A DNA stretch of 64,000 nt from Heterocephalus glaber (Eukaryota > Chordata > Mammalia > Rodentia > Bathyergidae), in the NCBI RefSeq assembly GCF_000247695.1, contig NW_004624776.1, positions 10,180,960-10,244,959 of the forward strand, read 5' to 3'. The position numbers and the translations under genes were made by a program. The stretch's first letter is position 1, and each line of letters opens with the position of its first letter. The notes under the pieces are model-generated. The model was not told the origin of the DNA. It saw only the letters and a list, made by a program, of their open reading frames with translations, and made no database searches. Shown one piece after another: positions 43,810 through 55,700 of the stretch.

Positions 43810-46583
43810 AAATTTATCTCTGTAATTCTTTATTAAAAATACTGCTGTACACATAGAAACTGAAACCAGGGTTAAAGATGAATAACATATATTGGGATCA
43901 TGACATTAGAACTTAACATACTGGTGCTTTTCAGGGAAGTTGTTGACATCCAAATAACAGAACCAAGGTCAAAAGCAAATGCAAGGTACCCTCAAAAATA
44001 TTTACAATGAAGTAAATAACTAACAGAATTTGAAATAGGTACAAAAAAGCGAAATGACCAATGTTACATGATTTTAAGAGTTGTCCTTTCTGTGCTTTTA
44101 TCTGTCATAACAGGAAGGTATGGAAAGTTTATATTCTTTAATCGACTGTTCTCAAATATTAAAATCTTCCTATGGATTAAAGACTAACTTTCAGACAACC
44201 TCTTAAGTGGAATTATACTATGGAAAAAAAGACTCCCCCGAAAAACACCTACACAGAACTGAGAGTTCCTTTGAAAACCATTCCCAATTAAAAAAAAAAA
44301 AACTAAATGAAAAATAAATATAAAAACAAAGCTAAAAAATATGTATTACCTGACACCAACTGTTTTCTGGATGATAATATTTACTCATGAAAACATATCA
44401 GCTGTCTACCTTTATATTTAAACCAAGTCCTGAGGTTACTAGGGGCTGAAGCAAACTAGTATTTATGGTGCACTCTTGAGTTTATGATATGAACTTGCCT
44501 TGCAGAGGGAAGTTTGCTGGTCTATACAGAATGAGAGATTCAAGCCCTATTTTACCCCTGCCATTCCTTAGCTTTCACAAAACATTGGTCCACAAATTAA
44601 AATTTTCAAAAAGTTCCCAGACCCCAAAACAAAAAGATGATCCCCTTTCATTTTCAAAGAAAACAATATTGGAAAAAAAATCTCCAGCCCGCTTATAAAT
44701 TAAGCATTTCATATTTTTTCTAGAATACAAGTAGTTCTTTTTTGTACAAAAGAATTACAATATGATTTGTCAAAAAACATATAAAAAGACAGCTGCTCTT
44801 CCTCAAATACATGAGCTAATGATAAAAGACTTTTGCATGGTAATGTCTCCAAGTTCTTGTTCCTTTTACATAAAAAAGAACATTATGATGGCAAATGTTA
44901 ATTAACTTTATCTTCTGAATATTGAACATTATGCTCTCTTAAAATCCATCCAGATCAAATGCAATAACTGATTTTCTTGTTAACAACTGATGCTACCAAA
45001 CCTGGACTCAAATACACGTGTTAAAACATGTAAAGCGCGTCTCTAGTCTTCAAAGCTTTCAGTGAAGAGAGGTGCTTTTTCTTGATGCAAATTTCAAGGC
45101 AGAGAAAAATCATTTTAAAGCTTATAAAAAGAGGACAGAGAAATACTAAAAACTTCTCTGCAATATACAAATATGTGTAATTATTAAAATTGAAGACAGT
45201 AACATCAGTTGCAAGTGCCCCAGAATCTGTCCTGACCTTCTTTCTCAGTTTCCACATTTTCTTCATAGTTTCATGGTAAGCACCCAGTGCTAGTAAAACA
45301 TTCAGTGCTGGGAAAGGAGATATAGTCCTCACTACTGTTTTTTATGAAAGAAAATTCCATGTATTTGGCAGTCTTCAGTATCAAAGAATAGGCATTTCAT
45401 TAACTAGAAATCCCACGAATACCCCAGTTTGGCGATAACTTCATGTCCAAATATAAGAAAGTTACGAGGAGGAAAATTCCAAACTTTTGAGATGGACTTC
45501 TTCAGGAAGATCCCACAGAGTGAGTTATTATCAAAAGTACTATTACTTTGGGCTAAGCAGTGACTGCAAAGGCACAGCAGATCATTATCTCTCCAGATTC
45601 AGGCTGTAAAACGTCAGAAAGCTCTTGATGCCAGACCACTGCTGTGTTTAGTTCATCTTCTGAACAGTGTCTCTGTGTCTGTATCCAGTGTAAAGTACCA
45701 TAATAAAGCTGTGGTTCAAAGAACAGAACTTTATACAAAAAAAGCAAGCTGGAAATAACCTAAAGTAAGATACTCCTGAACTTTAGGTCTTAAACACAAT
45801 TTCTTCATTTTGTTTTTAATTAAAAATTGCATAAATGTAAATTATCTGGCTAGCAGGCTTTCTTTAAAAAAGGCTCTTTTGTGAATTTGGAGCAAACAGC
45901 TACACAAGCTCCCTCAATTACTACTCGTCTGATCCTCATTCAGAAAAGATTTAAGTAAACCAGGGGAATTCATACCCAACAATTCAGTGATATTTCTCTC
46001 TGTATATTCTTACCAACAGAACAAGAATCTCAGCTCGAACTAACAGTGGATGGCATACAGAGCTTGCATACAATACTCTTTTAAGAATTATGCACTATAC
46101 TGCACTTCTATGAAATTATTTACCTGGTCCACTATGTCATTTAGGGCAATCTGTCCCAAAAAGAGCAAATTCTGCAACCTTTAATGGCAAAAGATGCTTC
46201 CCAGTATTGTTTCCCAAACATGTCCTTGCAAATAGTTTCCCTAAATCAGTACACAATGTGGCAAAAGTTCAAAGATTAGAGAAGTCTTTAGAAAATTAAA
46301 ATTAGTGCACACACGAGTGGAAAAAACAAAAGCAGGAGCATCATTCACCTGATGGTGCTCCTTGATCTGAAATGAATTCTTCACAGACAGAGCCTCCAAT
46401 GGCAGCCAGAGCTCTTGGATGAGTGAAACATTCTTCCTTTCAAGTAACAGTGCACCTGACTGATGTGCAAGCAGCTTTACTCATCTCCTGTATGTTTCCC
46501 CAATGGGAAAGGAGACGGCGAAACAGTTCAGCTGTTGTGCAATTTGCTGTTGGTTAAGTTCCTGCAGGCATTTTTAGCAAACA
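43810..46583 (-). other. PAN3: PAN3 3'-UTR (end inferred)
   Basis: About 2.8 kb of AT-rich sequence without recognised SINEs, LTRs or LINEs runs from the PAN3 stop to the candidate poly(A) signal at 43829. Repeat density rises again beyond it, which supports this as transcribed UTR. The end is inference. Confidence 0.55.
43829..43834 (-). terminator. Candidate PAN3 poly(A) signal AATAAA
   Basis: On the minus strand AATAAAGAATTACAG is followed by ATAAATTTGTCTTTC. This gives a canonical signal, a CA-type cleavage position and a U/GU-rich stretch. It lies 2.75 kb past the PAN3 stop. Confidence 0.5.
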
Positions 46584-46724
46584 CTACAACTGGCCATTTG
46601 CAGCTGCCATCAGTTCTTGAAAAGTATTTTCAAAGCAGCGCTTTAAGTCACTGTAAGTTACCACAAGTACACTCTTCTCATCTCTGGAAATCAGGCTTAT
46701 TTTTTCTGGCACTCCAGCATCTAG
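46584..46724 (-). CDS. PAN3: PAN3 terminal coding exon (human exon 19)
   Basis: Minus-strand acceptor 'cttgtttcag' precedes CTAGATGCTGG; the stop is TAG at 46584-46586. It encodes [20 protein letters not shown], then [20 protein letters not shown] and AANGQL. It forms the end of the knob domain that contacts PAN2. The open frame on the + strand across it is a shadow. Confidence 0.97.
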   Translation of the reverse strand, partial: LDAGVPEKISLISRDEKSVLVVTYSDLKRCFENTFQELMAAANGQL

Positions 46725-49700
46725 CTGAAACAAGACAGATACACAAAATACCAAGTTCATACCATCAGAGGAAAATCTACCTCATCTATTTGAGGACATT
46801 TCCAACAATGATAACAAATATTTTAAAGAGACTTTTGTTGTATTCCCTTTCTAGATATCCATAAATATTCCACATTACTGGTCAGTATGCACACAATGTT
46901 CAACTCAGATGTTATAAAAACATCTATGTTTCTACTTATTCCTCATGTTTAACATTTGTCTGCATTGCTATATTTCATTAAGCTGATACTCTATAATTAT
47001 TTCCCTAATATTTTCCTTTCTTTGTATCTGGAATTAAAATGCAATGAACATATTCATCTACATACTTTTTTTCTTCTGTATGAAGTAACAGGACTGTCCC
47101 TTAGGAGAAATACTTAAAAGCATAAATAACAACAATATGAAATATGACTGATTTCATAGCTTACTGTATACAGCCAAATTGTTTTCCAAAGGTTATCAAT
47201 TAAACATCACTAACTTTCAACTTGTAACAATTTACTGGCAGTCCCACATCAAAGGAGTACCTTCCTATTTTGACATTTTAAATTAAATGTGGTTATCAAA
47301 CTTTTTTCAGACATTTACTTTTGTTATTTCCTGGTGTAAATGCTAGTTTATGATCTTTACCAACATCTACCTATAGGAATTTGACAGTATTATCTTTGGT
47401 CTTTATAATGCATATATGCTAATTCGTAGCCCATCAGGTAAATTTCCTTATGATTTCTATTTTACTTCTGTTACTTTCCAATACACTTTTTTCTTTCCTT
47501 ATTTCACCAAGTGATTCATTGAAATATGTTTAAAACTCACGTAAGGCTCAAGCTTAACACATTTTACCAGTTCAGCTCTGTCATTATTTCTGCCAAAATA
47601 AGCTCATGTAATATGGTTATCCTTCCCTTTTAGTTTATTAAACACTTTTCAGACTTAGAAAACTGGCACACTTCAGATCTGGGATAAATTTTACTTATAT
47701 TATTTTATGATATAAAAGAGATTTTCTTCAAATTTGCAATTAGTCTACTATTCATTAAATTAATCTTCCCTTAAACTAAATGTCTATGGCTTATTCCACA
47801 GGCTCCTGGTCAGTGTTTGTAATAGTTTTGTGCATTTTAATTACTGGTGCTTTAATACTAAGGATAATATGTCCTAAAATCTGGTTATTTTCCACCCATT
47901 GCTCTCAAGAAAATGTGATTTCCCTTTAGAAGAAATGCAAGAAAAGTGTATATCACAATGGACTGTCAAATGTATCTATAGTTTTATGCTGTAGACAATA
48001 CTAAGAAGTTTTAAAGAAATTCAAAACAAGCTAAAGTAGTACTTAAAAACAAAACAGATCATTTCCCCTGAAGGTGGACCTAACTGCACATTAACAGTTC
48101 TAAATCATATGCTATATGTAGTATTTTCTCCTCTAGTACTTACAATTTAGCGACACTTTAGGCCAAAAGTCTGTAAATATTTTCTATAAAGAGCAGGATA
48201 AGAATGTTTGCTTTTTTTCTTTTTCCCCCTCTAGTCCTTTACAATTGTAAAACTATTTTTAGGTTGCAGGCTACTAAAAAACTGACTTGGAATCAATTTG
48301 GCCAGTGTTCATAGTTTCCAGTCCTTGTTTACAAATAAGCCTATATGAAAAGTCTAGAATTTACTTCTAAGGACCAGTTTTAAACTGTGTAATTCCAAAT
48401 AATTCATAAGGAAAACATGTTTCTCCTTTCCTTTGTAAATTGTATCTCTCCTAACATTTTCGAAAACATAAATCTCACCTCTCAAATAAATTTATGATAT
48501 ATGTATTTAATTTATCCAATCACCTAATCCACCACTCAGAACAGCAGGGCCAGTTACTGATGTTGCCAATTCTGTACATTTATTATTGTAATACTTGTAG
48601 CTAATAAATTGATAATATAATGCACAATGACTTAAAACAAAATGGTTCAGTTTAAAAACAAAATTATGTTTGTTTCTCTCACTCATTTTACTTGGTATAA
48701 CAAAATTATTTGTAAATAAAATACAGTAAAAAAGAGGAAAGCAGTTATTTTATGGCATTTTATCATCACAAAAAACTGCAGAATTATGCAGGTGTTAGGA
48801 AATCTTACTCTAGAAAATGTTATTTGAAAAGAATTTTGTAGGCTATAGGAAAAGTACATCTTGATTTTACAAGTCTTCTAGGATTTATTTGAGATGCAAC
48901 TCTACAATTTGTAGGTAGCATGGTGATCTTAAAAATCCAGATACAAATTACCTTGTTAAGACAAGAAATGATATGACTGAGGTCAATCCAAGGAGCACCC
49001 GCTTCTGTCACCTGATGAAAAAGATGATCCCTAAAGAGTTTCAACAGATAACGGTCTCCAGTCTCTGACCAAGTAGGATCCTTTTGAAACCTGGGGGAAG
49101 TTAATATTTTACCTCAGTAACCATGCTGTATGCCATATGGCCATGCTTATTTTTCTGACTCAAGACTACTTTAATTTTTTCCAATTAATAAGATATTAAA
49201 GGGTTTTTTTGTAGTGTTAAAAAAATCTTACTGAACACTGAAGTACATGAATTCCAGTTTGCAAGTCTCAATTCTCAGGAGCAATCACCCTTTATGGATT
49301 ATTTTTGCTTTTTTATTTTAGCTCCTACTATTAGATAAAATGGAAAATAAAGAAAAAAAGCCTATGAATAGCTTTAAACTGAGATTGTAAGAGAACATTC
49401 TTTTTTTCCCCCTCCCATCCTGTAGGTTATAAAGACGATCAGATAAGTTTTCTTCTTCACCAATGACCATGGAATAAAAAACTGTTCAAAAGGACAAAAA
49501 AGGTAGACAGATTTCCTACCATTTGATCTGAAGGCAAGGTGCAAAGAACTAGAGAATCAGATGATCACTGTTAGTTTTCAGTGACCTTAGGGAATTTAAC
49601 AGTCTGGTGGGTAAACAGATGATATTCAAATAAAGAAAGTGGTAACTGCATATTTATATAATGCCATGAAAAGAATATGACAGAGAACAGAAAGATGAAT

Positions 49701-52700
49701 TCACCTAGGAGGACAAGGAAGGTTTTCAGAAAAAGCAGTAGCTGCTCTTCTCAGAACAAGGATGCTCCTTAGTCTGTGATGAGTATTTGCAAAGGAAATT
49801 ATGGAGCATTGAGTAACATAAGAAAGATTTGTGTGTCTGGATGGGGTTAGAAAAGAAAAAGTAAAAATATAAGGAGTGAGGGGGTAAAAAGGAAGAGTAA
49901 GGAAGAAGGGCGAGGATGAGAAAAGCTAAGAGACTTGAAGCAAAGATGAGAAATAGCTAAGGCTGAAATAGCAGAATTGAGGAATAGTTCTACAGAAAGC
50001 AAACAGATGACTCCTCCCCCAACCCCACCCTCACCTCTGGTGACAGAAATCTAGAGGTTTACTCTCTGGAAGGGATGAATCAGAAAAGCTCTAGTCCCAG
50101 GGATGCCATTAAAATGGACACTAAGGAGTGGTAGGTGAGATATTATTCAACAGAAACCTTCCCCCTGCCTGGCTCCCAAACCATGGCTGTCAAGCCTACA
50201 CTACAGACAGTAGGTTGGGAGATTATGCTCAAGAAATATGACATTTTGGAGTCTATCAAAAACAAACAAAAACCATACATAACAATATTATACTATCCTA
50301 CTCACAGAAAAGCCCAACATTCTGCAATCCCCACCTCATGCAGAGTTTCCCCATTAACTTTTTTAGGACTTAATTTTTAATAGCAATGGATGGCCAAGTG
50401 TCCAAATCTTTTGAAGAGAGAATAAAACAAAATAAAATATAGCAAATTCATGATTTCCTATGAGATACTGCACTGAACGAAACAGAACCCCCACCCCCCC
50501 CGCAAAAAAATATAATCCCCATCAAAAATTCTGAAACTGACAGCTTCAGAAATGGTAAGATAAACACTTAAAGAACAGAAAAGTTTTTGGAAATTAAAAA
50601 TTCAGTAGAAAATATAAAGTTCAAAGGAACAGAAAAAGCTTTAATTTTAGGGAAAATAAAACTGAGATAAGGCCCAGAATGTAGAACAAATAGATTGACA
50701 GGTAGAAAATAAGAAACAGACTATGAGAAAAATCACAAAAAATCTAACATCTGAGCAATGAGAATATCAGAAACAGTTACTGAAGACATAGTAAAGATCA
50801 TGTCCCAATACTGAAGAATGTTAAGTTTCCAAAATTACAGGGACCCACCTGTTAATTCATCATTTTTAATCCAAAACCCACACCAAGTTACATCATTGTA
50901 AATGTCTGAGAATCACTGACAAAAGACCCTAAAAGTTTGGGGGATGGAAAAGATTTGGAAAAAAACTGGCTTTGACTCTAGCTAGAAGTTTAAAAAAGAA
51001 ATAATGGAACAATGCTTCAAATTCTGAACAAAACTATGATTACTATTAGCTAGCAAAATCACCCATGAGAAACTAAAAGTTAGAAATCAAAAATGAAAAT
51101 TTAACCATCATTATTGCAGATGATAAGGTGTACACCTGGGAAACCTAAGAGAATCTACTGAAATGATGCAATCAATAAGATATCAAGGTACAAAATTAGA
51201 GAAAAATCAATTTTTAAGTTCACCAGTAACAAGTAGCAAAAAGTCAAAATGGGACAAAAACTAATACCTAACTTATTATTCAGCATACTATAAACTATAC
51301 AGAGAACTTAAATACTACTGAGGAATACAAAAGTAGACAACAAATAAAACATACTATGATCTTAAGACAACTCAATATTTAAAACCACAAATGCACCAGG
51401 TGTGGTTGTGCATGCCTGTAATCCCAGCCCTCAGGAGGCTGAGGCAGGAGGACTGCCATGAGTTCAAGGCCAGGCTGAACTATACATAGCGAGATCCTGC
51501 CTCACAAAATAAAAAAATAAAACCACAAATGCTCCCTAAGTTTACTGACATACACATATACACATTTATCTTCCCTATAAAAATACTATGATATTTTTTA
51601 ACTGAACAAGGTGATTCCAGAATTCATAGAGAAAAGTAAACAGTTTTAGAAAAAATAATATACAGTGAAATGAGAGACAAAAAAGAACTAACGTTGCTAG
51701 ATTTTAAAGCTTCCATCACTGTGATAGTTATGGTGGAGGTGCTGCTCCAATATATTGGGAAAAGCTGGACTAATAAATAGGTTCTGGACTGATAGGTAGG
51801 TGTTTCGAGGAAAAAATACTGGAGTCATACCTTACACCATATACAATTTCTGAATACATTTACAAAAAAGTTTAGTATGAAGAAATGAAAACAGAAACAA
51901 TCTACAAGAAACGAGAAAATAATTGCTTTATAATCTTGGAGTAAAAAGAACTTTCTAACTATGATCCAAAAGCATAAAAGAACTGTGATCAATTACAGTG
52001 CATAGATAGACAGACAGACAGACAGAAAGAAAGATGACCAGCTTTAAAAAAAAAAAAAATCACCAGAATGAATCTTTCTAGTTCCTATCTATCAACAAGA
52101 AAGAAAGGTAACTGAACTGAAAACAAAAATGGGCAAAGGATATGAACAGACAGAAAATAGAAATGGATCAAAAACATAAAAAAGGTACTTACATAGGCTC
52201 AAGAGTAGTTTCAAAAGCAAACTGCACTGAAATTCAATTTCTGACCTATCAAAATGATAAAACTCCAAAAGTTTGAAAAGTAGTGAGGAGACACTCATAA
52301 ATTATACAAAACTTTTCATTACTGTAATAGTTCTAAAATTATAGTGACCTATCTACCAATCACAACTAGGCTGAACATTATGCAGACAAAAAATTAAGTA
52401 TGCATAATTTAATCCTTATAGTACTGTTTACACTACCAAAATAACTCAAATGTCCATCCATAGGGAACTGAGGGAATAAAATAGGATGGACTATTACCTG
52501 GTCATGAAGTATGAGGAAACAACATAGTGGTTAAGACACAGACTTCAGGCCATGGTCTAGATTTGAATCCTGGCTGATACACTTAGTAACTTTGTGACAC
52601 TAGACAAGTTATTTAACCTGTATATGCCCAATTTCTCTGTTAAATGGGACTAATAACAGAACCTCCATCACGGGGCCGTCATAAGGACCAAATTAGTTCA

Positions 52701-55700
52701 CATTTATAAGCCTGACATATCCTTAACATATCTAAGCAGATTTCCAAAACATGTTGTTATGAGCAAAAAAGTAATACACAGAACACTGAGGTTTATAATT
52801 TTTATATATTTAAGAAAGATATATATGGGGGGACAAAGGGAGAGATGGGGGGAAGGAGAAAGAGTTATATTTGTATCTCTGGAAGTTAGACAAAAGAAAC
52901 TAAATTTAATAGGAGCAACTGAGGAGGCTGGGAATATCAGGTAGAAAGGAAATATTCTGCATTTTTTTACCACAACCCTTTTTTTCTTTTTTAAAGAAGA
53001 TTTTTAAAAAATATATAAGAATTTTCTGAGAACTTAAAATTTTATATACAATCATATTATGAGTAGTGTGTGAAAGACTTTTTTTGACTTGCAAGGACCC
53101 CCAAAATTTATCATTCATAGGAAGCTAGAAAAAGGATATGCTCCATTAAATTAAAAAAATAAATCAAGGGAAAAAGCAAGAAACAGGGTAACAGACAGAG
53201 AGAGAAAGAAACAAGGAGAATTCCCAGGACAGAGTGAAGGGAAGCTCCAGATCTAAAATATGAATGTGGGCAGAGTACAACCAGGCCAGATGGGAATAGC
53301 AGGACAGAGAATCCAGGAGAATTTTTCTGAGAGGGAGACAAAAAAGGTTGCATATTTTTGAAAGGTGTTTTATAACTCTTGCACAGAGTTTGCAATGAAC
53401 TGGTAGCAAATATTTTTCATTTGTTTAGCTTTGTAAAACAATTACCAACTCTAAGGAAACAAGCCCCTCCAAAAAAAGTACAGAAGAAAGGAAATACAAT
53501 TATGCCTATGTGATACAGCTATGAACAATATTTACCTAGTCATAAAATGTCAACAATGAATAAAGATTTCACTCAACATTTATGGGTTAAGTGGAATAAT
53601 GTGACAGAGTATGTGTTGCACATGCTGAAGGAAGGTCGGATAAGTCATTAGCTGAATTAAATACTGAAAAAATATCAAGAAAGAGCAGTATGAGCATATA
53701 TTTTAAAATAGAAAGATAATTGCCAGGAGAAACGGTGAAAAGAGTTTTCAAAAAATGATTCAACACGGAAAATGTCTTCTTCATTTAGAAAATTACTAAG
53801 AAAAGCCCTAATTAAGTCTTTTGATTTTGAAAAGGGCAAGTTGATTTGAATCTCATGGGTAGAAAAAGAAAATTCCACAACCAATGTAGTACCTCTAATA
53901 GATGAAATGATTCTGAAATGTAAATTATTATAATCACAATAGCTGCAATTCTGTTGTCTTTGACAGCTATATATTACAAATACCAACTCTGCTTATGAAG
54001 AGATAATTAACTTTTAACTTACAAAGAATGCAGAGCCAAATGACAACAGTGTAAAATGATGATGCTTTCCAGCACTACCAAAATGACAGCTATAAAAATT
54101 GCATTTTAATAGAAAATAAGAGGCATGTAACAACTAGAGATTTCTGTAGTCTTTAAATTGACCAAGGTAAATTGAGTTGACCAGGCTTCAAAGGAGACAG
54201 GTTATTAGTTGTAAAATGCTCCTCCTATACAAACCACAATAGAGATTTCTAACACCATGCATTTTCTGTATGTGTCTATGTGTGCAAAATTTATCAGGTC
54301 AGCTATATCCAGGGTGGGTTTAAGAAATAATACTCTAAACAACCTTGAGATCACATAAGAATCTTTCTCTTTTTTTCAAATAAAACCAATAAGAATAAGG
54401 TTTACTCATTCTCATTATGCAAAATAGTGCCCTTGATAAAAATGTTATAAAATACTGTAAATTCTTACTCCGGCCTCTCATTGATTGTTCCCAATTTTGC
54501 TAGGAGCCTAAACAGTCTTCCATTTTGAACCTCCTATAAAATAGTTTAGAAAGAAAAAGGATGTTAATGATCCAGCTAAATGAATATAAAAACCAATGTT
54601 TACAAAAACTGGTATCTTGCACCAACTATTACCTTTAAGAAATAAATCTTAACATCCACAAGTTTTGATCATACTTTTAAACACAATACATCCATCAATG
54701 CAGTACTCTAGGTTACACAGCCAATCATTTTTAGGAATTGTTAAAGTAACACAAAAAAAAAATCAAGGTTTTTTTCATGATTATAACAAAGCCATGAATG
54801 AAAACAAGAAAACAATGCCCAGAGAACATGAGAAATTAACTTACTAAATATTTGTTTGTAAAAATATCTACAATCTTAGCTAATTAGCTACTATATTCAG
54901 GACAATAATTACTGTTTTATACCTATTTATAAACACTGATAGTAAGTGCACATATGCTCTTTTAACCTCATTCTTTACCTTTGAAAGGTCTTCTTCAATG
55001 ACATCATTTCTCATTTGAGCAGCATCCAATTGAGTATAAAATCGAGCACCAATCATGGGCATGATGTCATTTACACTTCGCATCCTGTTTTGGTCAGTCA
55101 ACAAATACCTAACCAAGATAAAGGGAAATCACTTGAATGCCCAAAATGCAATTTAAAAAACCAACATAACCCACAAACACATGGCTAATGCTGTCATCAT
55201 CATCTGGTGCATACAACTTGAAAACACATTTTCATTCAAGTCAAGTTTACTTTTGAAGTTTAAATATTTCTCTTCACTGGAAAATTTTAAGAGCCAATGG
55301 AGATATATGTCTCTTTCTAAATTTTCACTATTGTAAAGTGAGAAAGGAAAGTAGAGGAGGATTACATTTACCCATTTCCATTCTCAAACTCTTCTTTACA
55401 ACATTGCTAGATGGAAAGATTGTTAAAGACTTTTTTGAGGGGAGTGAAGTACTGGGTAGCTTTTCCTGTTGCTTTTCAAAAGTAAATTTTTGTTGTTGTT
55501 TTTGAGATGGGATCTCAATATGTTGCCCAGCTTGGTCTTGAACTTGTGGGCTCAAGTGATCCTCCTGTCTCAGCTTCCCAGTACCTGGGGTTACAGGCGC
55601 ACACCACCATGCCTGCTAAGAGATAATTTCTGAAACTAAAACTGGGTCTTCAATTAGGCTAAGTAAAGGAGCCCCAGCTTTTAAGGATGCTACCTTCTTC

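Larger units (their letters stand above)
46725..48951 (-). other. PAN3 intron (human intron 18)
   Basis: AT-rich. About 46960-47900 looks like decayed LINE-1 sequence, and 48148-48320 is an old DNA-transposon remnant. Nothing else is recognised. Confidence 0.85.
50840..53010 (+). mobile_element. Decayed LINE-1 ORF2/3' region with nested SINEs
   Basis: 'ttgcagatgataaggtgtac', 'ttccagaattcatagagaaa', 'ataccttacaccatatacaa' and 'aatgggcaaaggatatgaac' appear in the order of L1 ORF2. 'caaatgtccatccataggga' follows near the 3' end. It is heavily mutated, without an ORF. It lies antisense to PAN3. Confidence 0.65.
49091..54468 (-). other. PAN3 intron (human intron 17), about 5.4 kb
   Basis: It contains a long decayed LINE-1 (about 50840-53010) with a B1 (51395-51518) and a MIR (52515-52715) inside it, plus a GATA/GACA run (52003-52032). 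The rest has nothing recognisable. Confidence 0.85.

Noticed and set aside
46463..46864. 133-codon + strand open frame
   Set aside because: It is antisense to the PAN3 terminal coding exon, a shadow frame.
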